Shown: positions 1 to 8,984 of the stretch, in pieces
Numbering within the stretch: position 1 is the stretch's first letter
How the letters are laid out: every line of letters starts with the position of its first letter
Assembly (NCBI GenBank): GCA_050259035.1
Contig: JBLMZW010000077.1
Coordinates: 1 to 51,110, forward strand
Source of the DNA: JBLMZW01 sp050259035
Lineage (GTDB): Bacteria; Bacillota; Syntrophomonadia; Syntrophomonadales; DTU052
Direction of reading: 5' to 3'
DNA: 51,110 nucleotides
Position numbers and translations under genes: made by a program
Notes under the pieces: model-generated
Told to the model about the DNA's origin: nothing
The model's input: only the letters and a program-made list of their open reading frames with translations
Databases searched by the model: none

Positions 1-112
1 TACGCTGACATTGCATTATTTGTCCAACCCACCTTCCTTTTCCTTTCAATCTTTATTAGGAGTCAAATGAATCCGTGTTGTGCATAATAGCCTTAAAGGT
101 GGAGGTGATACG

Positions 113-349
113 ATGAGCATAGTGGTGGCTGTTGATAAAAACCTTAGTTTGGTCAAGGAATATCTGGTCGCTCAGGGGTGCCAAATAGTAGATGTTATCG
201 AAGCCAATTATGGTTCAGTAGACGCCATAGTACTTTCCGGGGGTGACCAAAACCTTATGGGAATTGGGAATACTGAAACGAAAGCTCCGGTTATAGATGC
301 ACGGGGTAAAACCCCCCACGAGGTATGGCAGAGCTTGAAACAGAGATAG
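113..349 (+). CDS. YkuS-like (UPF0180) small protein
   Basis: A 78-residue soluble protein. Its length and pattern (an N-terminal stretch with VVAVDKNL, a central IVLSGGDQNLMGI segment and a C-terminal TPHEVW) resemble the UPF0180/YkuS family of Firmicutes, whose function is unknown. The frame opens at a GTG at 80, but the ATG at 113 directly follows a near-perfect ribosome site (GGAGGTGA, 101-108), so I place the start there. It stands alone and converges on the leftward DUF3307 gene, with a hairpin between them. The family assignment is by recognition, not alignment. Confidence 0.75.
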   Translation: MSIVVAVDKNLSLVKEYLVAQGCQIVDVIEANYGSVDAIVLSGGDQNLMGIGNTETKAPVIDARGKTPHEVWQSLKQR

Positions 350-385
350 GATTCTTGACAATGTAACAAACTGTAGGTTTAGGAA

Positions 386-437
386 CGGCCTATGTCAGCT
401 TTAAAAAACATAATGCTGATACGGCCTACATATTTTC
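386..437. terminator. Hairpin between convergent genes
   Basis: GGCC plus TCAGC (387-399) can pair with GCTGA plus GGCC (415-426), with an imperfect middle and an A-rich loop, followed by ATATTTTCT. It lies between the convergent ykuS-like and DUF3307 genes, where a shared terminator is expected. The stem is imperfect, so this is a moderate call. Confidence 0.4.
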
Positions 438-459
438 TGCAGCAATGCCCCCGTACCGA

Positions 460-810
460 TCAATAACCATGCAGGTTAAGGAAGACTACCAGGGTTAAAA
501 AGACAATGTGGAAAACCTGATCGATAGCAAACTGCATCCAGATTAGACCTGAAGACTTGCTTATGTTATCCAGCCACCAACGGGTAAAGCTCCTCTGATC
601 AAGTAAGAAATGGGACAAAAAGATTATTGCCATCCCCCAGTAACTTATGCCGCCGGTCAACCACGAAAAGGCATATACGGTCAAAGTGTAAACCAGGCTA
701 TGAACGAAAAGCGGCCAGAGCTTGGTGTTTTTATTTTCTGCCATCCAGTGGGTTTGAAAAAGAAAGTCTCCTACTAGATGTCCTACCAATAATGCTTCAA
801 ATAAGTTCAT
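460..810 (-). CDS. DUF3307 family membrane protein
   Basis: A 116-residue integral membrane protein with the DUF3307 pattern: an N-terminal LLVGHLVGDFLFQTHWMAENK followed by hydrophobic helices and a conserved HFLLDQ segment. The charged and His/Asp residues inside the membrane segments (GHLVGDF, SHFLLDQ) are typical of the family; no function is established. ATG start with AGAGGTGA upstream. It lies 65 bp downstream of the metalloprotease gene on the same strand and may be cotranscribed with it. Confidence 0.8.
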   Translation of the reverse strand: MNLFEALLVGHLVGDFLFQTHWMAENKNTKLWPLFVHSLVYTLTVYAFSWLTGGISYWGMAIIFLSHFLLDQRSFTRWWLDNISKSSGLIWMQFAIDQVFHIVFLTLVVFLNLHGY

Positions 811-875
811 AATTCACCTCTTAACAATCTCCCCCAATACGAAATCGGGCTTAATAGATTGATTGTCTGCCATAA

Positions 876-2183
876 CTACTGCTTTCTTATAAATATGATC
901 TTAAACCGCATTTGGTTTTTAATCCGATTATTAGGATGGGCCTGACCGAGAAACAGATAATAAGTACCTTCCTTCGGCAAAACTATATCGATTTGTATTT
1001 CTCTGTTCCTAACTGTAATCGGAAGGTAATGTGATTCTACCGATATTTTTTCGTATTGAGATAAAATCCCCACGGGAGTGAATTCTTTCTCCCAGCCCGA
1101 AGGCATAGTGGAAATAAAACTAACATCTGGCGAAGTGGTGACAATAGTATTTATTTGTTCTGGCCGGGTACCAACTTTCAGTCTTATAGGTTGGCCTTCT
1201 GCACCACCGCAGGTTATGCTCATGTCATTTAAATCGAAATAATTACTATGCTTCATTAATATAGCATTATTTACTATCTCCCGGAAAAATTTCTGGAAAT
1301 TTTGGCTCGATATTAAGCCTGAATATTCTTCTGATAGGGGCATAGCTGTTCTGGCCGCGTTGAATCCGTAAACCACGCGGATACTTTCAGCTAGGGTCTC
1401 GTCACCCATATTATTAAAATTGACGGAAGTATTTGATTTGCTGCTTGATTGATTACCGAAAATTGCGGTGCGTTTTTGAAAAAGTATGCAATGGCCCAGT
1501 TCATGGGCTACTATGGCCTGAATTTCAGATGATTGTTCCGCGGCCCCAATATAAATGGCCTCCTCTTGTCCCGGTAGCTCCTGGCTAAACGCAAAAGCTT
1601 TGTAACCCGCAATATGGTAGGGAAGCAGGTAAACAGTAATTCCCTGGAAAGCGTCCGTGGGCAGGCCCAGTGCTTTTATTGATTTAGCTACTTCCGGGAC
1701 CTTAAATGAACTTCCGCCGGAAAGCCAGAAGAATCCACCATTCTCTATTGACGGGATACCGGCAGGATAGCATCCTGCGAGTAATTCCGGGTAGGTCCAG
1801 CCAGTGGTCTTTTTATTTAAACTTTCCTCTAATAATTGCTCGCGATAGTACTTGGCCAGTCCCAACACGTGGATTTTTCCGCTGGTTTCGGGTGAATAAA
1901 TAGTGAAGCCTTCCTTATCAACGTAGCCGCTAGCCAGGGCTGCATTCAGCTCCTGGGTGATTTGCTGCCACTCATCAATAAATTTTCCCCGGTATTCTGG
2001 AGCATCATCTGCTGCCTCGGCAAATGCCTCAGCATGTTGTCTATCCACGTAATACCATTGATTATAACTGTAGGGTCGATTGTAAAGACGGGTGATGCAA
2101 CTTTCGTTGGCGACAGCCATTGCAGGGAAAATGAAACCCACTGCGATCATGAACGTTAAGACAAAAACCCGGAAAGTATTCAA
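876..2183 (-). CDS. Secreted HExxH zinc metalloprotease-like protein
   Basis: A 435-residue protein with an N-terminal signal peptide (residues 1-25, ending near AMAVANES). VAHELGHCILF gives a zinc-binding HELGH at residues 227-231, and about 35 residues on, DETLAES offers a glutamate that could be the third ligand of a gluzincin. The preceding ITVYLLPYHIAGYKAFAF segment is consistent with the edge-strand region of small gluzincins such as the anthrax lethal-factor-like proteases, but I cannot assign a family. The last roughly 110 residues look beta-rich, perhaps a binding domain. TTG start with GGAGG seven bases upstream. Likely exported; substrate unknown. Confidence 0.65.
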   Translation of the reverse strand: MNTFRVFVLTFMIAVGFIFPAMAVANESCITRLYNRPYSYNQWYYVDRQHAEAFAEAADDAPEYRGKFIDEWQQITQELNAALASGYVDKEGFTIYSPETSGKIHVLGLAKYYREQLLEESLNKKTTGWTYPELLAGCYPAGIPSIENGGFFWLSGGSSFKVPEVAKSIKALGLPTDAFQGITVYLLPYHIAGYKAFAFSQELPGQEEAIYIGAAEQSSEIQAIVAHELGHCILFQKRTAIFGNQSSSKSNTSVNFNNMGDETLAESIRVVYGFNAARTAMPLSEEYSGLISSQNFQKFFREIVNNAILMKHSNYFDLNDMSITCGGAEGQPIRLKVGTRPEQINTIVTTSPDVSFISTMPSGWEKEFTPVGILSQYEKISVESHYLPITVRNREIQIDIVLPKEGTYYLFLGQAHPNNRIKNQMRFKIIFIRKQ

Positions 2184-2464
2184 TGCTTTGCCTCCGATTA
2201 GTTCTTCCGGTTTTGGTGAATATGGACAATAAAACCATCCGATGTTATTCTAACATGGGAATACACTTATTTTTTCATAAACTTGATGGGTGTTTCTATG
2301 TGAATACGGGATGGTTTAAAAGGGACGTTTAAAATCCTGCAATTCACCAGGTACATCATTCAGTTCTTCAGCCCGCTATACTGAATATTTTTCACTATCT
2401 TCGCATCCAAATTTTGCTACGGGCATAAGAAACTTCACCCGGTTTTAATTGAAGGTGAAATATA
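2184..2464. other. Divergent intergenic region
   Basis: A 281-bp region between the leftward metalloprotease and the rightward cyclase. It contains a small inverted repeat, ATGTTA-TTC-TAACAT (2242-2256), close to the metalloprotease start, which could be an operator. I see no convincing -35/-10 pair and no CRP-type full palindrome. Confidence 0.4.
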
Positions 2465-4318
2465 GTGGCAAATTACAACAAAGCTAAGCCATTCCTTCCG
2501 GCTATAATAATGGGGTTGCTGGTATTAGTTTCATCCTTTTTTGGTATATGGGAGCGGGCTGAACTAGGTTTATATGATGGCTGGTTCAGGTTAAACGGCC
2601 GGCACGATCCGGGACAGGATATTGTAATCATAGGCATGGATGAGAATTCGATTTCTAAGTTGGGAAGAATGCCATGGTCGCGAGATGTACACGCGGAGTT
2701 ATTACAGCATCTTTCCCAGGCTAAAGTCGTAGCCTTTGATGTAGTTTTTGACTTGGAAAGCGAAGCTTCTGCTGATGCTAAACTCGCCGAAGCTATCAAG
2801 CAAAACGGCCACGTTATACTGGGTTCCATGTTCGCTTACGACCAGGATAAGTCCGGCCAATGGCTCATAAATTTTAAATCTCCTATAGAACTTTTCTCCC
2901 AATATTTATCCGGAATCGGTTTTTGCAACATGTCTGCGGATGAAGGCAACACGGTAAGGGAAGTATCAGTTGTTGACATCAACTTTTTTCACCGGCCTTT
3001 CCCTTCCTTCAATCTGGCCGTATGGATGGCTGCCGAAGGGTTAAACCCTGACGATCTATCTTTAACCAATAACCGATTGCAGGTAGGTAACCATGGGATC
3101 CAGCTGGACAGTGATAACCAAACCCTAATAAATTTTTGGGGGCCGGGATCAACATTTAAGACCTATAGTTACATAGATGTTCTTGAAGGTCGTATACCAG
3201 ATTCAACCTGGGCTAATAAGATTGTAATGGTGGGGATAACTTCTCCGGCAGAAAAAGACTATTATGAAAACCCCTTTACCAAAGGACAAATGATGATCGA
3301 GGGGGCTTTGCCTGCCCCGGGAGTCGAAATTCATGCCTCGGCGGTAAAAACCTACCTTACTTCCACCTTCTTTTCCCGCGCTCCAGGATGGCTTAACCTG
3401 ATAATTCTAATTTGTACTCTGATATTAACTCTTCTCGCTGCGCGAAGGAGTTCGCCCTGGGCAGGGTTTGCAACGGTCATTTCTCTCGCCGTTATCCTGT
3501 CGGTATCGGTTTACCTTTTCTGGTTGTGGGGGCATTATTGGATTAATCTTGCTGCGCCGCTGGCTATGATTGCTTTCGTATATATAGGATCTACCGCAGA
3601 TACTATAATCCGCAGCGAATTGGAAAAAGCCCGCATTCGCAACATGTTCAGCCGCTACGTATCTTCCAGTATAGTTGAAGAATTAATTAAACACGGGGAG
3701 AAGTTGGAACTGGGAGGCATAACACGTGATGTTACAGTGCTCTTTTCTGATATAAGGGGTTTCACGTCCTACAGCGAAGGCAAACCTGCCGAAGATATCG
3801 TGGCCCGTCTTAATGAGTACTTCTCGGCTATGGTGGAAATTATTTTTGCCAATGACGGAACCCTGGATAAATACATGGGTGATGGGTTAATGGCTATATT
3901 TGGAGCTCCGGTTCCCCACGAGGATCACGCTATGAGAGCCCTTACTACCGCGCGCCAGATGTTGGAGAAGATCGAAGAACTGAACTGGCGATGGGACGAC
4001 CGAGGTGAAGCTACTATGAATATCGGCATTGCTATAAACTCGGGCCCGGTTGTAGTCGGAAACATTGGAAGTCCAAAAAGGATGGAGTACACGGCCATAG
4101 GGGCTGAAGTCAACCTAGCTTCACGGTTGGAATCGCTTAATAAGGAATACCATACCACTATTATCATTAGCGGACACAGTATTCCTCGTGAGGATTTGCT
4201 GCCGGAAAGTTGGTCTTTTAAAGACCTGGGGGTTGTCCATGTACGTGGCTTAAGGGAAGCGGTTAACATATTTACCGTAGATTTTAATAGTCGGCCAAAC
4301 CAGGATGATGACAGGTGA
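2465..4318 (+). CDS. CHASE2-domain class III adenylate/guanylate cyclase
   Basis: A 617-residue membrane cyclase. After one N-terminal hydrophobic segment comes a CHASE2 extracytoplasmic sensor domain (about residues 30-300; IVIIGMDENSI, GRMPWSR, VVAFDVVF are typical). Three membrane helices follow (about 310-380), then a class III cyclase domain (about 420-600). Both metal-binding aspartates (FSDIRGF and YMGDGL), the substrate lysine (TLDKYMGD), the threonine at the adenine-selecting position (EYTAIG) and the transition-state Asn/Arg pair (VNLASRLE) are present, so it should be active; Lys/Thr favours ATP. GTG start with GAAGGTGA upstream. The next gene, 6 bp on, carries a cyclic-nucleotide-binding domain, suggesting they act together. 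Confidence 0.92.
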   Translation: MANYNKAKPFLPAIIMGLLVLVSSFFGIWERAELGLYDGWFRLNGRHDPGQDIVIIGMDENSISKLGRMPWSRDVHAELLQHLSQAKVVAFDVVFDLESEASADAKLAEAIKQNGHVILGSMFAYDQDKSGQWLINFKSPIELFSQYLSGIGFCNMSADEGNTVREVSVVDINFFHRPFPSFNLAVWMAAEGLNPDDLSLTNNRLQVGNHGIQLDSDNQTLINFWGPGSTFKTYSYIDVLEGRIPDSTWANKIVMVGITSPAEKDYYENPFTKGQMMIEGALPAPGVEIHASAVKTYLTSTFFSRAPGWLNLIILICTLILTLLAARRSSPWAGFATVISLAVILSVSVYLFWLWGHYWINLAAPLAMIAFVYIGSTADTIIRSELEKARIRNMFSRYVSSSIVEELIKHGEKLELGGITRDVTVLFSDIRGFTSYSEGKPAEDIVARLNEYFSAMVEIIFANDGTLDKYMGDGLMAIFGAPVPHEDHAMRALTTARQMLEKIEELNWRWDDRGEATMNIGIAINSGPVVVGNIGSPKRMEYTAIGAEVNLASRLESLNKEYHTTIIISGHSIPREDLLPESWSFKDLGVVHVRGLREAVNIFTVDFNSRPNQDDDR

Positions 4319-4324
4319 AGGAAA

Positions 4325-6262
4325 ATGCAGGTTGAGTCGATTTTAAAGAAACTTTCAATATTTTCCGAGATGGATAGAGTCGATCTGGCCAAATTGGTTC
4401 CTGAACTGGAAGAGGTATCTTTCGAAGCCGGGGAGATTCTATTTCATAAAGGTGATTATGGGGATTCATTAATCATAATTTTAAGTGGTAAAGCTAGGGT
4501 TTTTATTTCTACGGAAGATGGTCAAGAAACCAACCTGGCAATTCTGGGTGAGCATGAGTGCCTGGGCGAAATGGCTCTTTTAACAGGTACTCCGCGTTCG
4601 GCCAGTGTCCAGGCGGAGACTGATATCCATGCTCTAAGGTTATCTCGGGAGCATTTTGAGACATTAATCCAAAAGCATCGTTTCCTGGCTGTACACTTGA
4701 CGAGGCTGTTATCCCATCGCCTGGCTGCTACTAATGAAGAGTCGGTTAATTCACGGGAAAATCCCAGCGAATCAGTTCCCCATCATCCTTTCGGCCAGAA
4801 TCTTGTTGCTCATGAGATTTCCGCAGAGACTGATCCTAGCATTTATAAGGAAGCAAAATGGTATTCCAGTATATGGGGAAAAATTGCGATTACTGTTTCA
4901 GCCCTTACGTTTTGCCTTGTAATAGGCCTGTTGTTAAAAAGTACCGGTTTTGAACGCAATCATATACTTTTACTTGAACTCCTGCTATTAGCCTCCCTGG
5001 GATGGGGCTTTAATGTTTTGTCGTTTAACGCTATTTCTCTGGCTTTGCCGGTGGCAGTGGTTCTTTTCGGGGTGGCTGATACCCAAAATGCCTTTTCGGG
5101 TTTTTCAAGTTCTTCCTGGTTTTTAGTGCTGGGAGTACTGGCTATTGGTGCAGCCATGACCAATACTGGCTTGTTATATCGTATGGCACTGTCAATCATT
5201 GCTCGGTTTTCACCGGGCTATCTGGGGCAGACTTTAAGCCTGGCTATAACCGGTTTAATCCTTACCCCTATTATTCCTTCAGTGGACGGCCGCATAAGTA
5301 TGGCCAATTCATTTGTAATGGACTTTCTTGAGGTTCAAGGAATTAAGAGCGGAAGCTCTGGCGCTGTGGGAATGGCAATGGCGTGTATGCTTGGATTTGG
5401 CCAGATGTCTTTTATGTTTATGAACGGCAATACTTCTTGTCTACTGGTTTTGGGCCTTCTCCCGTTGGGTATGGATTCCTCCGTAAGTTGGGCTCACTGG
5501 TTCCTGGCCGCTCTTCCTCTGGGTGTTTGTTATTTAGCCTTGAGCTGGCTGGCTATCATCCTTCTGTTCAGACCACAGGGAACCATTGCCTTGAAAAAAA
5601 ACGTAGTCCAAAGTCAGCTGCGGGTATTGGGGCGTCCAACCCGCCACGAGAAAATATCTTTGCTGGCGGTGGGCTTGTTTTTTATCGGGGTATTGACCCA
5701 ATCTTGGCACCATATAAATACTGCCTGGGTGGCTATGGTAGCTTTTCTAATATTGTTTGGGTATTCAGTATTGGATGAAGATCTGGTGCGCAGAACAGTA
5801 GATTGGAATAAACTTATTTCTTTCGGGGCTTTAATTGGCTTTGGCGCAGTGATGCAGAAGAGCGGTTTCACTACAGCCCTGGCAAGTAAAGCCGCTCCAT
5901 TCCTGATGGTTGCGGCCAATCATAAAATGTTGTTTCTTATGATTATCGCTTTGTTAGTTTACTTATTACGATTTGCTCTTCCTCTGATTCCAACCTTGAT
6001 GATAACTGCATTAACCATAATGCCAGTGGGCTCTTTGATGGGTATAAATCCACTCCTAATTGGTCTGGTATTGCTGGTCGCCAGCAATCCATGGTTTTTA
6101 CCCTATCAAAGTTCCACTTATCAAAGTCTGTCTGCGAGTAATGAAGGCGATACCATACACGACAGACGGATGACCCAACTTACATATATTCAGATCGGGA
6201 TTATTCTTTTTTCAATTGGAATATGCATGTCATACTGGAATGTCATGGGATTGTTAAACTAG
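4325..6262 (+). CDS. Cyclic-nucleotide-binding domain fused to SLC13/DASS-type transporter
   Basis: A 645-residue fusion. Residues 1-130 form a CAP/CNG-type cyclic-nucleotide-binding domain (KKLSIFSEMD start, GEILFHKGDYGDSL, and the phosphate cassette GEMALLTGTPRSASV with its glutamate and arginine). A polar linker of about 45 residues leads to about 11-12 membrane helices from residue 185 on. These resemble the ion transporter superfamily (SLC13/DASS, CitMHS, ArsB): note ALPLIP and ASNPWFLPYQSSTYQ in the second half and TPIIPSVDGR in the first. Probable role: uptake or exchange of an anion such as a dicarboxylate or sulfate, gated by cAMP made by the cyclase 6 bp upstream. Substrate and gating are inference. 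Confidence 0.85.
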   Translation: MQVESILKKLSIFSEMDRVDLAKLVPELEEVSFEAGEILFHKGDYGDSLIIILSGKARVFISTEDGQETNLAILGEHECLGEMALLTGTPRSASVQAETDIHALRLSREHFETLIQKHRFLAVHLTRLLSHRLAATNEESVNSRENPSESVPHHPFGQNLVAHEISAETDPSIYKEAKWYSSIWGKIAITVSALTFCLVIGLLLKSTGFERNHILLLELLLLASLGWGFNVLSFNAISLALPVAVVLFGVADTQNAFSGFSSSSWFLVLGVLAIGAAMTNTGLLYRMALSIIARFSPGYLGQTLSLAITGLILTPIIPSVDGRISMANSFVMDFLEVQGIKSGSSGAVGMAMACMLGFGQMSFMFMNGNTSCLLVLGLLPLGMDSSVSWAHWFLAALPLGVCYLALSWLAIILLFRPQGTIALKKNVVQSQLRVLGRPTRHEKISLLAVGLFFIGVLTQSWHHINTAWVAMVAFLILFGYSVLDEDLVRRTVDWNKLISFGALIGFGAVMQKSGFTTALASKAAPFLMVAANHKMLFLMIIALLVYLLRFALPLIPTLMITALTIMPVGSLMGINPLLIGLVLLVASNPWFLPYQSSTYQSLSASNEGDTIHDRRMTQLTYIQIGIILFSIGICMSYWNVMGLLN

Positions 6263-6416
6263 ATGATAACGCATTGCACAGCTGCGGTTGACAAAACATT
6301 CCCTTAGATTTTGATATTCAAATGAGTATATTTATGATTTAAACCGAGTTTATATAGAAGCTTAGCATTATAATTTGGAAAAATTCATTTAGAGAAGATA
6401 TTGAAGGAGGATAAAT

Positions 6417-8627
6417 GTGCGGCAAAATACTAGAAGAAGCGTCATATTGAGAACTAGCTGCATAGCTATTTTAATGGTTCTTATGCTGGTGGGAATGCTG
6501 GCATGGGGAGTAACGACGACCAATGCAGCAGCTTCAACCGGGTTCAGCGATTTATCACAGAATAACCCAACCTATCCTTATGCCAAATACCTGGCCGATA
6601 AAAAAATTATTACAGGATATTCTGACGGAACCTACCGCCCAGGCAACTCAATTACTCGAGCCGAGATGGCGGTTATTCTCTGTAAAACAAAGAATTTAAC
6701 AGTTACCAAACCGCCTAAATCTGCTTTTAAAGATTTGAACACGACTTATTGGGCTTATCCATACATAGAAGCAGTGACTAAGGCGGGCATTTTTGCCGGA
6801 TATGCCGATAACACGTTCAGACCGGAATCAAAAGTCAGCCGGGTTGAGGTTGCCACACTGCTAATGAAGTTGAGTTCCCAACCCCTGACTCCCGTTGATG
6901 TTCCCGGGGGGCTTTGCGATGTATCACCGAAGCACTGGGCTTATAGTTACATAGCCGCTTCGTTAGACGCAGGGATTATGGAAAAAACCGGTACCAATAG
7001 CTTTAAGCCCAATCAAGCAGCCACCCGCGCCCAGGTGGCCCGAGGTCTGGGGATAACCTTGAATCTGGCGCCCGAATTTATTAATATGTCGATTACTCCC
7101 TTGCTTTCGCCCACTAAGGGAAATGTAATAATGGTCTCGGCCCGGGGCCAGGAGCAAAAAATATCAGGTGAAGTCCAATGTCCGGTTGGAAGCACCGTTA
7201 AAACAGGCAGTGATGGTGAAGCTGAATTGGATTTTCCTGACGGATCCAGCTTACTATTAGAGGCAGACACTGAGGTTAAAATCCTTACTTCGCAGGGACA
7301 ATCCTACATTAAAAGCGACGGTTCGCAGGGTATTATGGTAGATGGTCTGGAAATCAAACTGACTCGGGGCCGAGTGTTTGGAGGATTAGCTGCTAATTAT
7401 TTTATTAATCAGGGCGTTTCCAGTACTGGCGGTGTTAAAAAGGGATTAAAAAATGGTAATAAGAATAGCTCGCCCTGGTGGAAAAAAACCTATACCAAAA
7501 GGGAGCGCATGAAAGTGGATATGCCCTGGGGGGTAGCTGCAGTTAGAGGCACTATCTTCTGCTGCAGCTGTAACATAGAAGTAAATGCAATCAGTGTTTT
7601 AGATGGCCAGGCAGAACTAAGCTCCATAGCGAACGTTACTTTATCACTGGAAGATGGTTATATAGATCGTGAAGGTACATTACATAGCGAAGGTGCGACA
7701 ACCCCTCCGCGTGGTGTTGATGAAGGATTTCTCCTGGTGGAAAGCGCCCAAAATAGTTATGCGGCTATTAACTCAACTGGAACCATCGTAGCCTATGGTA
7801 CAATGCCCAAACTTGAAAAGGAACAATGGTCCAATAAACAAAAATGGGTGGCCAAGATCATGGAACAGATGCGGACCAATATTCCGCTTGGCATAGGGCC
7901 TGCGCTAAATAGTGCTTCTAAGATTAATGAGATTTTTTCGTCAATACTCAGGACTACGAATGGTACTGGGGGCACCGATAAAGGAACCCCTAGTGCCTCC
8001 AACGATTGTAGCCTTAGCAACTTGACTGCAAGTGCCGGTGTTTTGAGCGATGTTTTTACCCCAGCCACCCGTGATTACACGCTGAGTATTCCTAATGTTA
8101 TTGAAGAAATAACCATAACTCCTACCGTTAATGAGAGTCATGCCTCGGTGACAGTGCAAGGTGTGTCGGTAAGCAGTGGGAACCCATCACAATTTATATC
8201 ACTGACAGCCGGAGTACCCCTGGATATCCTGGTAGTAGTAACAGCCCAAAACGGCAATAAAATTACTTATACCGTAACGGCCATCAGAGAAGCTGTTGAA
8301 AGTAATGATGCCAGTCTTAGCAATCTTACCAGCAGCGCTGGCACCTGGAATACACCTTTTAGTCCAGATATTTTGAACTATACAATTGTTGTGGCAACAA
8401 CGGATTCTGGCTTAACAGTCACACCGACAGTCAGTGATAGCCGCTCTGGGGTAACAGTTAATGACAGTGCGGTGGTCAGCGGGAGTTCCTCGGCCCCGAT
8501 TACGCTAAATCCAGCGGGAATTCCCTTGAATGTTCCGGTGGTAGTGACTGCTCAGGATGGCACCATTCGCACCTATACCCTGACATTTATTATTGAGATA
8601 ATGTTAAATCCGGGGGAATTAATGTAG
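6417..8627 (+). CDS. S-layer-anchored protein: 3 SLH, FecR-like, 2 cadherin-like domains
   Basis: A 736-residue exported protein. Signal peptide (residues 1-38, cleaved near TNAAAS), then three SLH domains (about 42-85, 103-146, 164-210) that bind secondary cell-wall polymer. A FecR-like region (about 230-400; VGSTVKTGSDGEAELDFPDGS, later WGVAAVRGTIF) follows, then two cadherin-like beta-sandwich repeats (about 525-618 and 624-725). The FecR-like part has a Cys cluster (FCCSCN) missing from the paralog downstream. GTG start at 6417 chosen because GGAGG lies 8 bases upstream; the out-of-frame ATG at 6415 is not used. Likely a structural or adhesive surface protein. Confidence 0.88.
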   Translation: MRQNTRRSVILRTSCIAILMVLMLVGMLAWGVTTTNAAASTGFSDLSQNNPTYPYAKYLADKKIITGYSDGTYRPGNSITRAEMAVILCKTKNLTVTKPPKSAFKDLNTTYWAYPYIEAVTKAGIFAGYADNTFRPESKVSRVEVATLLMKLSSQPLTPVDVPGGLCDVSPKHWAYSYIAASLDAGIMEKTGTNSFKPNQAATRAQVARGLGITLNLAPEFINMSITPLLSPTKGNVIMVSARGQEQKISGEVQCPVGSTVKTGSDGEAELDFPDGSSLLLEADTEVKILTSQGQSYIKSDGSQGIMVDGLEIKLTRGRVFGGLAANYFINQGVSSTGGVKKGLKNGNKNSSPWWKKTYTKRERMKVDMPWGVAAVRGTIFCCSCNIEVNAISVLDGQAELSSIANVTLSLEDGYIDREGTLHSEGATTPPRGVDEGFLLVESAQNSYAAINSTGTIVAYGTMPKLEKEQWSNKQKWVAKIMEQMRTNIPLGIGPALNSASKINEIFSSILRTTNGTGGTDKGTPSASNDCSLSNLTASAGVLSDVFTPATRDYTLSIPNVIEEITITPTVNESHASVTVQGVSVSSGNPSQFISLTAGVPLDILVVVTAQNGNKITYTVTAIREAVESNDASLSNLTSSAGTWNTPFSPDILNYTIVVATTDSGLTVTPTVSDSRSGVTVNDSAVVSGSSSAPITLNPAGIPLNVPVVVTAQDGTIRTYTLTFIIEIMLNPGELM

Positions 8628-8676
8628 GTCGGTCCTCGTAATTAAAATATAAACCGGCGGTGAACACGTTATTTTA

Positions 8677-8720
8677 GCCGACCTGATTAGGCTTATTGTC
8701 TAATCGGTCGGTTATTTTGT
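8677..8720 (+). terminator. Rho-independent terminator after first SLH gene
   Basis: CCGACC-T-GATTAG (8678-8690) pairs with CTAATCGGTCGG (8700-8711), with one bulged T and a 9-nt loop, followed by TTATTTTGT. It lies 50 bp after the stop codon. Confidence 0.7.
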
Positions 8721-8904
8721 ACTGGTCTATTCTTTTGGCATTGTCCCCTCCGTTGTCAGTTTTCTACTATCAGGGGCTTCCATCAAGAGAAATATCATCC
8801 TTCAGGCTGCCCATTACTCTCTTCAGGCTTAATCCCCAAGTCTTTTCCCGGCGAGCAGAAAAACTGTTTATACGATTTTAAGTTTTGAGTAAACGTAAAT
8901 GCAT

Positions 8905-8934
8905 TTCACAATAATTTCACGTGGGTAATATAAA
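8905..8934 (+). promoter_or_regulatory. Candidate promoter of second SLH gene
   Basis: TTCACA at 8905-8910 and TATAAA at 8929-8934 with an 18-bp spacer, about 50 bp before the GTG start at 8985. Confidence 0.4.
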
Positions 8935-8984
8935 ATACTTCCTGGTGTTCTTTATTGGTTATACGTGAGAGGGGGATACAAAGC

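Larger units (their letters stand above)
8628..8984 (+). other. Intergenic region between SLH paralogs
   Basis: 357 bp without a credible gene. It holds the terminator of the first SLH gene (8677-8720) and a plausible promoter for the second, TTCACA (8905-8910) with an 18-bp spacer to TATAAA (8929-8934). Confidence 0.5.

Noticed and set aside
8696..8881. A 61-codon forward frame between the two SLH genes
   Set aside because: It begins inside the terminator hairpin of the first SLH gene, has no ribosome site, and its sequence looks random.
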